This document shows positions 19,385 through 33,650 of a stretch of 64,000 bases of DNA, in pieces. A model generated the notes under the pieces. The model ran no database searches and was not told the DNA's origin. It was given only the letters and a program-made list of their open reading frames with translations. This DNA comes from Candidatus Symbiopectobacterium sp. NZEC151 (GTDB taxonomy: Bacteria; Pseudomonadota; Gammaproteobacteria; Enterobacterales; Enterobacteriaceae). The stretch covers positions 1-64,000 of the forward strand of contig NZ_JAGFPE010000006.1 in assembly GCF_025962655.1 (NCBI RefSeq), in the 5' to 3' direction. Position 1 is the first letter of the stretch. Every line of letters starts with the position of its first letter. Both the position numbers and the translations under genes were made by a program.

Positions 19385-20547
19385 GCTGCTCCCTCAGTTG
19401 CCACCCGGAATGCCCGATCCAGATCGGCAACCAGATCGTCACCGTCTTCAATGCCGACCGAAATACGCAGCAGGGTTTCAGAGATACCCGCTGCTGCACG
19501 CGCTTCCGGCGCCATGCCCGCATGGGTCATGGTGGCCGCATGAGAAATCAGGCTTTCCACGCCGCCCAGCGATTCCGCCAGCGTAAACAGTTCCAGCTCA
19601 CCCAGGAAACGGCGCAGGGTGTCTTCATCCCCGTCCAGTTCAAAACTCAACATGGCACCGAAACCGGACTGCTGACGACGCGCAATCTCATGGCCGGGGT
19701 TGTTCGGCAGCGAAGGGTGATAAAGCTTTTTCACCAGCGGCTGCGTTTTCAGGTAATCAATCAGTTGCAGCGCATTTTTCTGCGCGGCGGCCATACGCGG
19801 GCCGAGGGTGCGCAGCCCGCGCAGCAGCAGATAGCTGTCAAACGCCGCTCCCGTCACACCGATATTGTTCGCCCACCAGGCCAGTTCGGTCACGAGCGCC
19901 GGGTCTTTGGCAATCACCGTGCCTGCCACCACATCGGAGTGACCATTGAGATACTTGGTGCAGGAGTGCACCACCAAATCCGCTCCCAGTGCCAGCGGAC
20001 GCTGCAACGCCGGACTCAGGAAGGTGTTATCCACCACGCTGACCGCACCGGCTTCACGCGCTGCCTGACAAATGGCGGCGATATCCACCACGCGCAGCAG
20101 CGGGTTGCTGGGGCTTTCCACCAGCACCAGTTTGGGTTTTTCTTCCAGCGCCGCTGCCAGCGCAGCCGCGTCGCCCTGATCGACAAATTTTACGCGGAAT
20201 GCGCCGCGCTTGCTCAGGCTGTCAAACAAACGGTAGCTGCCGCCATAGCAATCATGAGGCGCAACCAACACATCACCCGGACGCAGAAAAACGGTGCACA
20301 CCAGCAAAATGGCTGACATGCCGCTGCTGGTCATTACCGATCCAGCCCCGCCTTCCAGTTCCGCCAACGCACGCTGCACCACATCACGCGTCGGGTTACC
20401 GCGACGCGAGTAGTCATGGGCTCTGGGCTGGTTGAAACCGGTGAAGTTGTAGGTGCTGGAGAGATGAATCGGCGGAACCACACAGCCGTATTGTTCATCA
20501 TCATTAAGTCCGCTACGAACGGCGATCGTTGCTTGTTTACGCGTCAT
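19381..20547 (-). CDS. metB: cystathionine gamma-synthase MetB
   Basis: Pyridoxal-phosphate enzyme that joins O-succinylhomoserine and cysteine to form cystathionine. The start at 20547 (MTRKQATIAVRSGLNDDEQ) gives 388 residues and has AGGAAA 6-8 nt upstream; in-frame codons further upstream lie in the operator region. The PLP lysine is in HSCTKYLNGHSDVVAG, and other signatures are YSRRGNPTRD and SLGGVESLISHAATMTHA. It shares the divergent operator region with metJ and is followed by metL with a 4-bp overlap. Confidence 0.97.
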   Translation of the reverse strand: MTRKQATIAVRSGLNDDEQYGCVVPPIHLSSTYNFTGFNQPRAHDYSRRGNPTRDVVQRALAELEGGAGSVMTSSGMSAILLVCTVFLRPGDVLVAPHDCYGGSYRLFDSLSKRGAFRVKFVDQGDAAALAAALEEKPKLVLVESPSNPLLRVVDIAAICQAAREAGAVSVVDNTFLSPALQRPLALGADLVVHSCTKYLNGHSDVVAGTVIAKDPALVTELAWWANNIGVTGAAFDSYLLLRGLRTLGPRMAAAQKNALQLIDYLKTQPLVKKLYHPSLPNNPGHEIARRQQSGFGAMLSFELDGDEDTLRRFLGELELFTLAESLGGVESLISHAATMTHAGMAPEARAAAGISETLLRISVGIEDGDDLVADLDRAFRVATEGAA

Positions 20548-20605
20548 GGTCATTTTCCTAACTGGCGGCAGGGTATAGGCTCTCAAGAGTAATCCCAAGC
20601 TCAAC

Positions 20606-20645
20606 GGACGTCAATACATCTAGACTTCTAAACTTCTTTGCGTAT
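20606..20645. promoter_or_regulatory. tandem MetJ boxes between metB and metJ
   Basis: A run of consecutive 8-bp units reads GGACGTCA, ATACATCT, AGACTTCT, AAACTTCT and TTGCGTAT (20606-20645). The first four resemble the met box AGACGTCT in correct phase. Cooperative MetJ binding to such an array would control metBL and metJ together, as in E. coli. Confidence 0.88.
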
Positions 20646-20733
20646 AGATTGAGCATTGACGGAAATCCCGTTAGAATTACCCTCATATCATGACGGTTTT
20701 ATCTTCCCGACGACTATATTTTTAAGGTATCCC

Positions 20734-21051
20734 ATGGCTGAGTGGAACGGCGAGTATGTCAGCCCTTACGCTGAACACGGTAAAAAGAGCGAGCAAGTTA
20801 AAAAGATCACGGTCTCGATTCCGCTTAAAGTGCTGAAAATCCTGACTGATGAGCGCACCCGACGTCAGGTCAATAACCTGCGCCATGCAACCAACAGTGA
20901 ATTGTTGTGCGAAGCGTTTCTGCACGCATTTACCGGTCAGCCGCTACCGGATGACCACGATTTGCGTAAAGAGCGCAGCGATGAAATCCCTGAAGTGGCC
21001 AAGGCGATCATGCGCGAGATGGGAATTGACCCGGATACGTGGGAATATTGA
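20734..21051 (+). CDS. metJ: methionine repressor MetJ
   Basis: Ribbon-helix-helix repressor that uses S-adenosylmethionine as corepressor. The start ATG 20734 ([20 protein letters not shown]) gives 105 residues, the exact family length; the open frame upstream is discarded. The beta-strand that enters the DNA major groove is [13 protein letters not shown]. It is nearly identical to E. coli MetJ. It is followed by a strong two-way terminator shared with rpmE. Confidence 0.98.
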   Translation: MAEWNGEYVSPYAEHGKKSEQVKKITVSIPLKVLKILTDERTRRQVNNLRHATNSELLCEAFLHAFTGQPLPDDHDLRKERSDEIPEVAKAIMREMGIDPDTWEY

Positions 21052-21070
21052 TCGGTTGATCGGACGGTAG

Positions 21071-21106
21071 AAACAATAAAGGCACCCTTGGGTGCCTTTA
21101 TTGTTT
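21071..21106. terminator. bidirectional terminator between metJ and rpmE
   Basis: AAACAATAAAGGCACCC (21071-21087) and GGGTGCCTTTATTGTTT (21090-21106) are perfect 17-bp arms with a TT centre. An A-run precedes and a T-run follows the GC stem, so it can work in both directions for the convergent genes metJ and rpmE. Confidence 0.94.
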
Positions 21107-21118
21107 ATGCGGGGACGC

Positions 21119-21334
21119 TTATTTTTTGCTGCCCGGCACGCTGAAACGCTTGTTGAAGCGCTCAACACGACCACCGGTGTCAACAACACGTTGTTTACCG
21201 GTATAGAACGGGTGGCATTCGCCACAAACGTCCAGGTTCAGATCGTGACCCACGGTAGAATGGGTTTTGATAACGTTACCGCAAGAACACGTTGCAGTAA
21301 TTGCGACATAATTCGGGTGAATACCTTTTTTCAT
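21119..21334 (-). CDS. rpmE: 50S ribosomal protein L31 (zinc-binding form)
   Basis: Ribosomal protein of the large subunit at the intersubunit bridge, 71 residues. It has the zinc ligands Cys16, Cys18, Cys37 and Cys40 (CSC and CGEC), so it is the zinc-containing C+ type that is replaced by YkgM/RpmE2 under zinc limitation. The upstream leader carries a perfect stem-loop that may belong to a ribosomal-protein autoregulation element. It is divergent from priA. Confidence 0.97.
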   Translation of the reverse strand: MKKGIHPNYVAITATCSCGNVIKTHSTVGHDLNLDVCGECHPFYTGKQRVVDTGGRVERFNKRFSVPGSKK

Positions 21335-21398
21335 GGCAAACCTCTGTTAAGGCCGTGTCGCTATCCAGCCCTGTTTCGCCAGACACCACACGAAGTTA

Positions 21399-21418
21399 AG
21401 TACTGTAAGCACAGTACT
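21399..21418 (-). promoter_or_regulatory. stem-loop in the rpmE 5' leader (possible L31 leader element)
   Basis: AGTACTGT and ACAGTACT form a perfect 8-bp stem around an AAGC/GCTT loop, 65-84 nt upstream of the rpmE start. Gammaproteobacterial rpmE leaders are known to contain an L31-responsive structure. Whether this stem is part of it was not tested. Confidence 0.5.
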
Positions 21419-21588
21419 GTACATTGACTACTTACGATCAGTATACGCTTCGCCATCGCGCCGGTCATTACACCACGCATAGCAAAGTCGTATAAAGGCG
21501 GCGAATCATACAGAAATTAGCCAGCCGATGCAATCAGGTAACACATTTTAGTCTGCAACCTGTACACTGGCGGCGCAAGCCCCCATGA

Positions 21589-23871
<2,283 letters not shown>

Positions 23872-24100
23872 TCGCCGACGTTAACACACCGCGAAAAAAT
23901 GCGAACGGTGCCGAAAAAACGACATCCGTCACATCTTTTATGCAATCGGAGCAGCAAAACTTGCGCGCCATCTGTTAAGCGTATGCAGAGAAACAGTATC
24001 CTTAGCACAAAAGGTGGTATAAGCCTGTCGGGCAAAAAATTGGGCGGTGTGCGTGCCGCCGTCTTGTTCGCCAATCGCATACGATGCAAGGAGAACCGCG

Positions 24101-25144
24101 TTGGACTATAAAAATGACACCACGCCGGCGACGATGAAAGACGTGGCAGAGGTCGCTGGTGTGTCGACGGCCACGGTCTCCCGAACGTTGATGAACCCGG
24201 AGAAGGTTTCCAGCCAAACGCGTAAGCGGGTTGAACAAGCCGTGCTCACTGTCGGTTACGCGCCGCATGCGCTTGCCCGTCATGTAAAACGCAGCGAGTC
24301 ACGCACGCTGCTCGCTATCGTGCCGGATATTTGCGATCCTTTTTTCACCGATGTGCTGCGCGGTATCGAAGAAACCGCCGCAAAACAAGGCTATCTGGTA
24401 CTGATTGGCGATTGCGCCCACCAGCATCACAAAGAAAAATCCTTCGTGGATTTGATTATCACCAAGCAGATTGATGGCATGTTGCTGCTCGGAGCCAATC
24501 TGCCGTTTAGCGCCAGCAAAGAGGAACGGCGCAACCTGCCGCCGATGGTGATGGTCAACGAGTTCTCACCCGACCTGGAATTGCCGACGGTGCACATCGA
24601 TAATCTCACCGCCGCCTTTGATGCCGTTTACTATCTGCACCGGCTCGGGCATCGCCGTATTGCCTGTATCGCGGGTCCTGAAAACATGCATCTGAGCGAA
24701 TACCGTTTGCAAGGGTATATTCAGGCGCTGCGCCGCAGCGGCATTCAAGTGGATAATCAGTATATCTATCGCGGCAGCTTCAGTTATGAAACCGGCATCA
24801 ATGGGCTAATGATGCTGATGAAGCACCCGGCACCGCCCAGCGCCATATTTTGCCACAGCGACATGATGGCGATGGGCGTGCTCTCTCAAGCGAAAAAAAT
24901 GAAGCTGGATGTTCCGAAAGACCTGTCGCTGGTGGGTTTTGATGATATCGAGCAGGCACAATACTGTTTCCCAGCGCTCACCACCGTCGCGCAACCCCGC
25001 TATGAACTGGGGTGTGAATCCATGCATCTGTTATTGGAACAATTGCAGGGCCATTCGGTGCCCAGCGGTTCACGGTTACTCAACAGCAAACTGGTTATTC
25101 GTGACAGCACGGCCACGCCAAATTACGCTCGTTATCGGGTTTAA
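24101..25144 (+). CDS. cytR: LacI-family nucleoside repressor CytR, TTG start
   Basis: Repressor of nucleoside uptake and catabolism that acts together with CRP and is released by cytidine. The most credible start is TTG at 24101 (LDYKNDTTPATMKDVAEVAG), placed 8 nt after AAGGAG, giving 347 residues; E. coli CytR has 341. The HTH is MKDVAEVAGVSTATVSRTLM, and the effector domain contains the CytR-typical stretches VPDICDPFFTDVLRGIE and LIITKQIDGMLLLG. It is located between priA and ftsN as in E. coli. Confidence 0.94.
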   Translation: MDYKNDTTPATMKDVAEVAGVSTATVSRTLMNPEKVSSQTRKRVEQAVLTVGYAPHALARHVKRSESRTLLAIVPDICDPFFTDVLRGIEETAAKQGYLVLIGDCAHQHHKEKSFVDLIITKQIDGMLLLGANLPFSASKEERRNLPPMVMVNEFSPDLELPTVHIDNLTAAFDAVYYLHRLGHRRIACIAGPENMHLSEYRLQGYIQALRRSGIQVDNQYIYRGSFSYETGINGLMMLMKHPAPPSAIFCHSDMMAMGVLSQAKKMKLDVPKDLSLVGFDDIEQAQYCFPALTTVAQPRYELGCESMHLLLEQLQGHSVPSGSRLLNSKLVIRDSTATPNYARYRV

Positions 25145-25224
25145 GAATTCCGGTGCTGGTCAAAGTTTTTAGGGTTCAGTAACATGCTCCCTAAATCTTT
25201 CATTTCATTTGTAGCGAAACGACA

Positions 25225-26088
25225 GTGGCACAACGAGATTACGTCAGCCGTGGGCGCTCAGGCGCACGACGAAAAAAGACAACCAGTCGAAGAGGAGGCT
25301 CTTCGTCGGGCGTCTCTAAGTTCATGATAATGCTGGCTGTTGCCGTGCTGGTAACCTTTGCTGGCGGGCTCTATTTTATCGCCAACAACAAGCCTGCCGA
25401 GTCGCCGGTGTTACCGCGCAGCGCCACTAACAACGGCAATGGCCTGCCGCCGAAGCCGGAAGAGCGCTGGCGTTATATTAAAGAACTGGAGAATCGTCAG
25501 TTGGGTGTTCCTGAGCCGACGGCGCCCAATTCCGGTGGAGAAATCAAATCACCGGTCCAGCTTACGCAAGAACAGCGCCAACTGTTAGAGCAGATGCAGG
25601 CGGATATGCGCCGTGCGCCGACACAGTTGTCAGAAGTGCCTTATAACGATCAAACGCCGGTGCCCCGCTCTCAGGTCACGGTTACCACGCCCAAAACCGT
25701 GGTGGTACCGCCGGTGGCGACTACGCCGACGGTGACCCAGCCGCCTGTGAGTGCGCGTGCGCCCGTCGCCGCCCCCGTGACACAGCCCGCCACGCCTAAG
25801 CAGGAAGCGCAAAAACCGGTGGAAACCGCGAAGCAGCCGGAAGCGCCCAAACCAGAAAAAGCGCAGCGCTGGATGGTGCAGTGTGGTTCGTTTAAAACGC
25901 TGGAACCGGCGGAATCAGTGCGCGCGCAGTTGGCGTTTGCCGGTATCGAAAGCCGCATCGCCAGCAGTGGCGGCTGGAATCGCATCACATTAGGGCCGTA
26001 TAAAGATCGTGCCACCGCCGACAAAATGTTATCGCGCTTGAAAGATGCAGGCGCAGCAAACTGTATTCCTCTCGCTGCCGGGGGTTGA
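25225..26088 (+). CDS. ftsN: cell division protein FtsN, GTG start
   Basis: Late divisome protein that triggers septal peptidoglycan synthesis. It has 287 residues from GTG 25225 (MAQRDYVSRGRSG). It has a short basic cytoplasmic tail, one membrane segment (about 33-54, FMIMLAVAVLVTFAGGLYFI), a periplasmic segment with the essential region (RWRYIKELENRQLG), a long Pro/Thr/Ala/Lys-rich linker (about 140-210), and a C-terminal SPOR domain (WMVQCGSFKTLEPAESVRAQ to the end) that binds denuded glycan. The stop codon lies inside the -35 element of the hslVU heat-shock promoter. Confidence 0.96.
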   Translation: MAQRDYVSRGRSGARRKKTTSRRGGSSSGVSKFMIMLAVAVLVTFAGGLYFIANNKPAESPVLPRSATNNGNGLPPKPEERWRYIKELENRQLGVPEPTAPNSGGEIKSPVQLTQEQRQLLEQMQADMRRAPTQLSEVPYNDQTPVPRSQVTVTTPKTVVVPPVATTPTVTQPPVSARAPVAAPVTQPATPKQEAQKPVETAKQPEAPKPEKAQRWMVQCGSFKTLEPAESVRAQLAFAGIESRIASSGGWNRITLGPYKDRATADKMLSRLKDAGAANCIPLAAGG

Positions 26089-26112
26089 AAACCCCCACCT
26101 TTTCCCCCATCT
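26084..26112 (+). promoter_or_regulatory. sigma-32 heat-shock promoter of hslVU
   Basis: GTTGAAA (26084-26090), a 14-bp spacer and CCCCATCT (26105-26112) match the sigma-32 consensus CTTGAAA-N11-15-CCCCATNT. It is placed 64 bp upstream of the hslV start. The -35 element overlaps the ftsN stop codon, and GGGGGTT/AACCCCC around it can form a hairpin on the ftsN transcript. Confidence 0.93.
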
Positions 26113-26175
26113 ACAACATCAATATGCCCCGCATCGCTGTGGGGTTCTTCTTCCTTATCTAGCGGGGATCGACAC

Positions 26176-26706
26176 GTGACAACTATAGTAAGTGCACGTC
26201 GCAACGGCCACGTGGTGATTGGCGGCGACGGCCAAGCCACATTGGGCAACACGGTTATGAAGGGCAACGTGCGTAAAGTGCGCCGCCTGTATAACGACAA
26301 CGTCATCGCTGGCTTTGCGGGCGGCACCGCCGATGCGTTTACGCTGTTCGAGCTGTTTGAACGCAAGCTGGAACTGCATCAGGGCCATCTGGTCAAGGCC
26401 GCCGTAGAATTGGCAAAAGACTGGCGCACCGATCGTATGCTGCGCCGTTTGGAAGCACTGCTGGCCGTTGCCGATGAAAAATCATCACTCATCATCACCG
26501 GTAATGGCGATGTAATTCAACCGGAAAACGATTTGATTGCTATCGGTTCTGGTGGCCCCTATGCGCAAGCCGCAGCCAGAGCACTGTTGGAGAACACCGA
26601 GCTTAGCGCACGCGAGATCGTTGAAAAGTCGCTGGGTATCGCAGGCGATATCTGCATCTACACCAACCAGTTCCACACGATTGAAGAATTAGCCTCAAAG
26701 GCGTAA
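26176..26706 (+). CDS. hslV: ATP-dependent protease peptidase subunit HslV, GTG start
   Basis: Threonine peptidase of the HslUV (ClpYQ) proteasome-like complex. It has 176 residues with initiator GTG at 26176. After removal of Met the N-terminal Thr ([20 protein letters not shown]) is the nucleophile. Family motifs [19 protein letters not shown] and [15 protein letters not shown] are present. It is cotranscribed with hslU from the sigma-32 promoter, with an 11-bp gap between the two genes. Confidence 0.97.
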   Translation: MTTIVSARRNGHVVIGGDGQATLGNTVMKGNVRKVRRLYNDNVIAGFAGGTADAFTLFELFERKLELHQGHLVKAAVELAKDWRTDRMLRRLEALLAVADEKSSLIITGNGDVIQPENDLIAIGSGGPYAQAAARALLENTELSAREIVEKSLGIAGDICIYTNQFHTIEELASKA

Positions 26707-26717
26707 GGAATAACATT

Positions 26718-28049
26718 ATGTCTGAAATGACCCCGCGCGAAATCGTTAGCGAACTCGACAGCTACATCATCGGTCAGCACAAGGCCAAACGTGCGGTGGC
26801 AATCGCATTGCGTAACCGCTGGCGCCGTATGCAGCTTTCCGACGCGTTACGCCATGAAGTGACACCCAAGAATATCCTGATGATCGGGCCGACCGGCGTC
26901 GGTAAAACCGAGATTGCCCGTCGTCTGGCCAAACTGGCTAACGCCCCGTTTATTAAAGTGGAAGCGACTAAATTCACCGAAGTCGGCTATGTCGGTAAAG
27001 AAGTAGACTCCATCATCCGCGATCTGACGGATGCAGCTATCAAGATGATGCGCCAGCAATCGCTGGAAAAAAACCGCTTCCGCGCTGAAGAGATGGCCGA
27101 AGATCGTATTCTGGATGCCTTGATTCCCCCGGCAAAAAATAACTGGGGCCAGCCGGAAGAGCCGCAAGAACCTTCCGCTGCGCGTCAGGCTTTCCGCAAA
27201 AAACTGCGTGAAGGACAGCTAGACGATAAAGAAATTGAAATCAATCTGGCAGCCACCCCGATGGGCGTTGAAATCATGGCCCCTCCCGGCATGGAAGAGA
27301 TGACCAATCAGTTGCAGTCCATGTTCCAGAATCTGGCGGGTCAGAAGCAGAAAGCGCACAAGATGAAAATCAAAGACGCCTTCAAGCTGCTGATTGAAGA
27401 AGAAGCCGCCAAGCTGGTGAACCCGGAAGAGCTGAAACAGCAGGCTATCGAGTCCGTAGAGCAACACGGTATCGTGTTTATCGATGAGATCGATAAAATC
27501 TGTAAACGCGGGGAAACCTCCGGCCCGGACGTCTCGCGTGAAGGGGTACAGCGCGATCTGCTGCCGCTGGTGGAAGGCTGTACAGTCTCCACCAAACACG
27601 GCATGGTGAAAACCGATCACATCCTGTTTATCGCCTCAGGCGCGTTCCAGGTCTCCAGCCCGTCGGATCTGATTCCCGAGCTGCAAGGGCGTTTACCTAT
27701 CCGCGTTGAGCTGCAAGCGCTGACCACGGAAGACTTCGAACGCATCCTGACGGAGCCCAGCGCATCACTGACGGAACAGTACAAAGCATTGCTGGCGACG
27801 GAAGGCGTGGATATCATCTTCACCACGGATGGCATTCGTCGCATTGCCGAAGCGGCCTGGCAGGTCAACGAGCGTACCGAGAACATCGGCGCACGTCGTC
27901 TGCATACCGTTTTGGAACGTTTGATCGAAGAGATCTCTTACGATGCCAGCGAAATGGGCGGCCAAACTGTTACCGTGGACGCAGAATACGTGCGTAGTCA
28001 TCTTGACGAGCTCGTAGCAGATGAAGATCTGAGTCGTTTTATCTTATAA
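26718..28049 (+). CDS. hslU: HslU ATPase subunit of the HslUV protease
   Basis: AAA+ unfoldase that feeds substrates to HslV. It has 443 residues, the family length. It has Walker [10 protein letters not shown] (about residues 57-65), the pore motif GYVGKEV, an inserted intermediate domain (about 110-240) and Walker B FIDEIDKI. The arginine-finger and sensor region is in the C-terminal third, and the C-terminus DLSRFIL is the tail that activates HslV. It is followed by a strong terminator. Confidence 0.97.
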   Translation: MSEMTPREIVSELDSYIIGQHKAKRAVAIALRNRWRRMQLSDALRHEVTPKNILMIGPTGVGKTEIARRLAKLANAPFIKVEATKFTEVGYVGKEVDSIIRDLTDAAIKMMRQQSLEKNRFRAEEMAEDRILDALIPPAKNNWGQPEEPQEPSAARQAFRKKLREGQLDDKEIEINLAATPMGVEIMAPPGMEEMTNQLQSMFQNLAGQKQKAHKMKIKDAFKLLIEEEAAKLVNPEELKQQAIESVEQHGIVFIDEIDKICKRGETSGPDVSREGVQRDLLPLVEGCTVSTKHGMVKTDHILFIASGAFQVSSPSDLIPELQGRLPIRVELQALTTEDFERILTEPSASLTEQYKALLATEGVDIIFTTDGIRRIAEAAWQVNERTENIGARRLHTVLERLIEEISYDASEMGGQTVTVDAEYVRSHLDELVADEDLSRFIL

Positions 28050-28100
28050 TCCCTGTAACTCGGATTGTCCTGTTGCGCAAACGTTCTGTTTGGCAAATGA

Positions 28101-28128
28101 TGGGAGGCTGACGCCTCCCATTTGCGTT
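28101..28128 (+). terminator. hslVU terminator
   Basis: TGGGAGGC (28101-28108) and GCCTCCCA (28113-28120) form a perfect 8-bp stem with a TGAC loop, followed by TTTGCGTTT. It lies about 50 bp after the hslU stop. Confidence 0.87.
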
Positions 28129-28207
28129 TCTGGCCAGCGCTCATGGACTGGACTTTTCATCAACACATGCATGCGACAGACATTGCATTGAAAAAACGAT
28201 ACGTATC

Positions 28208-29125
28208 ATGACCTTATCAACCAAAAGCAGCAAAACCAAAGCCTGGCTGGACAGCTTGCGTCCGAAAACGCTTCCCTTAGCGTTTGCGTCCATTGTCACA
28301 GGCTCCGCCATCGCCAGTTGGCACAACAATTTTAAACCGGGTATCGCTCTGCTGGCGCTAGTGACTGCCGGATTGCTGCAAATCCTCTCCAATCTGGCGA
28401 ACGATTACGGTGATGCGGTAAAAGGCAGCGATACCGAAACCCGTATTGGGCCGTTGCGCGGCATCCAAACCGGCGTGATCTCGCTGTCGCAGTTGCGCAT
28501 GGCGCTGATCGTCACCGTGGTGCTGACCATCGTGTCCGGGCTTTCGCTGGTCATCATGGCGTGCGAGAAGCCGTCGGATATCGTCGGTTTTCTGATACTC
28601 GGGGTGCTGGCGATGATCGCCGCCATTACCTATACCGTGGGTAACAAACCCTACGGTTATATGGGGTTGGGGGACATATCCGTCATGATTTTCTTTGGCT
28701 GGCTCAGCGTCGCAGGCTCCTATTACCTGCAAACCGGCCATTTTGACAGCATTGTTATGCTGCCCGCCACTGCCTGTGGCCTGCTCGCCACCGCGGTGCT
28801 CAACATCAACAATTTGCGCGATATCGACAACGATCGGCTCAGCGGTAAAAACACGCTGGCCGTTCGCCTCGGCGCGCAGCGTGCCCGTTGCTACCATTCC
28901 CTGCTGTTGCTGACCGCGCCGCTGTGCCTGGCCCTGTTCGCGATGTTTTATCTGCACACGCTGGCTGGCTGGCTGTTTATCCTGACCCTGCCGCTGCTGC
29001 TCAAGCAGGCTGCCTATGTCCGCCGGGAAATCAGTCCGTTCAGTATGCGTCCCATGCTGGAAAAAACCGTCAAGGGCGCGCTGCTGACCAATTTGCTGTT
29101 TGCTGTGGGTGTGATGCTCAGCTAA
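28208..29125 (+). CDS. menA: 1,4-dihydroxy-2-naphthoate polyprenyltransferase MenA
   Basis: UbiA-family membrane enzyme that attaches the isoprenoid chain to DHNA in menaquinone synthesis. It has 305 residues with about eight to nine membrane segments. The two Asp-rich prenyl-diphosphate sites are NDYGDAVKGSDTE (about residues 65-77) and NNLRDIDNDRLSGKNTLAVR (about 198-217). It is located after hslU and before rraA, as in E. coli. The product supports anaerobic respiration, which fits with the fumarate-reductase-like flavoprotein further downstream, although no direct link is shown. Confidence 0.96.
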   Translation: MTLSTKSSKTKAWLDSLRPKTLPLAFASIVTGSAIASWHNNFKPGIALLALVTAGLLQILSNLANDYGDAVKGSDTETRIGPLRGIQTGVISLSQLRMALIVTVVLTIVSGLSLVIMACEKPSDIVGFLILGVLAMIAAITYTVGNKPYGYMGLGDISVMIFFGWLSVAGSYYLQTGHFDSIVMLPATACGLLATAVLNINNLRDIDNDRLSGKNTLAVRLGAQRARCYHSLLLLTAPLCLALFAMFYLHTLAGWLFILTLPLLLKQAAYVRREISPFSMRPMLEKTVKGALLTNLLFAVGVMLS

Positions 29126-29170
29126 GCGGCGAGTATTTACTGATACGCATCAAGTTAACATTTGATGATT

Positions 29171-29718
<548 letters not shown>

Positions 29719-29735
29719 TTCGGCAATAACGTATT

Positions 29736-29761
29736 GATAAAAAAGGGCGCAATGCGCCCTT
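29736..29761 (-). terminator. zapB terminator
   Basis: AAGGGCGC (29743-29750) and GCGCCCTT (29754-29761) form a perfect stem with a 3-nt loop. In the minus direction it is followed by TTTTTTATCAAT, so it mainly serves zapB. In the plus direction the T-run is lacking. Confidence 0.85.
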
Positions 29762-29890
29762 GAGATTGCAGACAAACGTGCTTATGCATGTCCGTGTTTC
29801 CCGGCGAATCACGACGAGGGGCACTCCGGCGGCTCACGCCGCTACGACCCCATCGCCGCACTCCGCCTAATAACAGACTGTTATACTCGC

Positions 29891-30130
29891 TTAGACTTCT
29901 TCCATCTTGCCCAGCAGCGCGCGCAGGCGTTCCTGCCAGACGACCTGTTCTTCTTTCAAGTGTTCGTTTTCACGCACCAGCGTTTCACGGGATGCAGCGG
30001 CCTGTTGTACTTCCTGGCTCAGCTGACCGTTCTTTTCTTTCAGCTCTTCGATTTCCATCTGCAATAATGTAATGGTATCAATCGCCTGCTGAACTTTGGC
30101 TTCCAGTTTTTCAAACACTTCAAATGACAT
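29891..30130 (-). CDS. zapB: cell division factor ZapB
   Basis: Short coiled-coil protein (79 residues) that forms the layer between FtsZ/ZapA and MatP at the division site. The whole sequence is a continuous heptad-rich helix ([20 protein letters not shown], then [20 protein letters not shown]). It is located between rraA and glpF as in E. coli, divergent from glpF. Confidence 0.95.
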   Translation of the reverse strand: MSFEVFEKLEAKVQQAIDTITLLQMEIEELKEKNGQLSQEVQQAAASRETLVRENEHLKEEQVVWQERLRALLGKMEEV

Positions 30131-30659
30131 TCTTCAACCCCTTTTAATCGCAAGGCACCAATGAGGCGTACTATCTCCCCTTCCCATGCCAATCCTGCTT
30201 AACGGACGCTCGCTATCACGCTTGCGTTAAGGATGGCACTCCACCAGCACGTCTCTTTCGTTCAGTGTATCAGTAAATTGTATGGGGCCGTCAGGGCGCT
30301 GTCTAGCAGACATCCACTCTGGTGGGAGTCTTGATCGATTTTTTAACCGCAACAATCAGCGCAAACTGAAATTCCTTGCTTGCTTGCATAATAATTCGCG
30401 CGCTACTCTTCTGCCCCACCCGCCCTCATGTTAACAACGTTAACGCTGCCATTAACATGAAACGGGCGTAAGTAACCGTACAGCAGTGCTTTGATAGGCG
30501 AATACGCTCATTTTTATGACGAACAACACACATTTTGATTTCGATATTTCTCGTTTTCGAACATTAACGATAAATTCACATCGTCCACACATTTATACAG
30601 GGTCGCTCTATGTCAGCGGCCTGAACATTACTCTGTAGCCCCGTAAACAGGAAACCATT
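30131..30659. promoter_or_regulatory. zapB-glpF intergenic region with a GlpR-type operator
   Basis: This divergent spacer of 529 bp should hold both promoters. The site at 30546-30565 reads on the minus strand AATGTTCGAAAACGAGAAAT and matches the GlpR operator consensus WATGTTCGWTAACGAACATW at 16 of 20 positions. A degenerate second copy may lie near 30517-30538 (ATGACGAACAACACACAT). GlpR would repress glpFK without glycerol-3-phosphate. No other feature was recognised. Confidence 0.65.
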
Positions 30660-33060
<2,401 letters not shown>

Positions 33061-33076
33061 TTCCCGCAGGGAAAAC

Positions 33077-33108
33077 AAAAAGGGCGCAGCAATAGCTGCG
33101 CCCTTTTT
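33077..33108. terminator. bidirectional terminator between glpK and the gluconokinase gene
   Basis: AAAAAGGGCGCAGC (33077-33090) and GCTGCGCCCTTTTT (33095-33108) form a perfect 14-bp stem with an AATA loop. It has A- and T-runs on both sides, so it serves the convergent genes glpK and gntK. Confidence 0.94.
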
Positions 33109-33110
33109 TA

Positions 33111-33638
33111 TTAACCGGCAACGGGTAATCGCTCAGGCGTCAGCGCATTGATGCAACGCTGTACCACACCGTCGACGGGTGAGGCGATATCTACCGCCAC
33201 CACATCCGGTTCGTCCGCCTGTGGCGTTTCCAGCGCCATAAACTGACTTTTGAGCAAACTTTCCGGCATGAAATGGCCTTTGCGCTGCTGCATACGAGCC
33301 AATACCAGCGCGTAATCCCCCGTCAGCCAGAGAAAGGTGATGCCGTGATTATCCTTCCTCAGCCGATCGCGATAGCGTTTTTTCAGCGAGGAACAGACCA
33401 GAATGCCTGTCTCATTCTTTTGTTGCAGGCTGAAGATCACATCGTTCAACCGCTCGAGCCAGGGCTCACGGTCATCATCATTCAGCGCCTGCCCCTGTGA
33501 CATCTTGAGAATATTGTGACGCGGATGCAGATCGTCACCATCAATGAACTTGGCCCCTAACCGCTGCGCCAACCGCGCACCCACACTCGATTTTCCCGTG
33601 CTGGATACGCCCATGATCACCGCGCATTGTCCTGCCAT
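33111..33638 (-). CDS. idnK: gluconokinase (GntK/IdnK type)
   Basis: Phosphorylates D-gluconate to 6-phosphogluconate for the pentose phosphate or Entner-Doudoroff pathways. It has 175 residues, with a P-loop GVSSTGKSSVG (residues 9-19), DGDDLHP and LNDDDREPWL, typical of the small shikimate-kinase-like gluconokinases. It lies directly downstream of idnO on the same strand (12 bp gap), so the two form an operon. Sequence alone does not separate GntK from IdnK; the idnO neighbour favours IdnK. Confidence 0.92.
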   Translation of the reverse strand: MAGQCAVIMGVSSTGKSSVGARLAQRLGAKFIDGDDLHPRHNILKMSQGQALNDDDREPWLERLNDVIFSLQQKNETGILVCSSLKKRYRDRLRKDNHGITFLWLTGDYALVLARMQQRKGHFMPESLLKSQFMALETPQADEPDVVAVDIASPVDGVVQRCINALTPERLPVAG

Positions 33639-33650
33639 AACGGCTCCTTG

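Noticed and set aside
19522-20316. A 264-codon plus-strand frame antisense to metB.
   Set aside because: MetB on the minus strand is certain, and this frame has no recognisable domain.
29763-29890. Possible small gene between rraA and zapB.
   Set aside because: The frames there are short and cross the zapB terminator; no start signal or conservation argument supports one.
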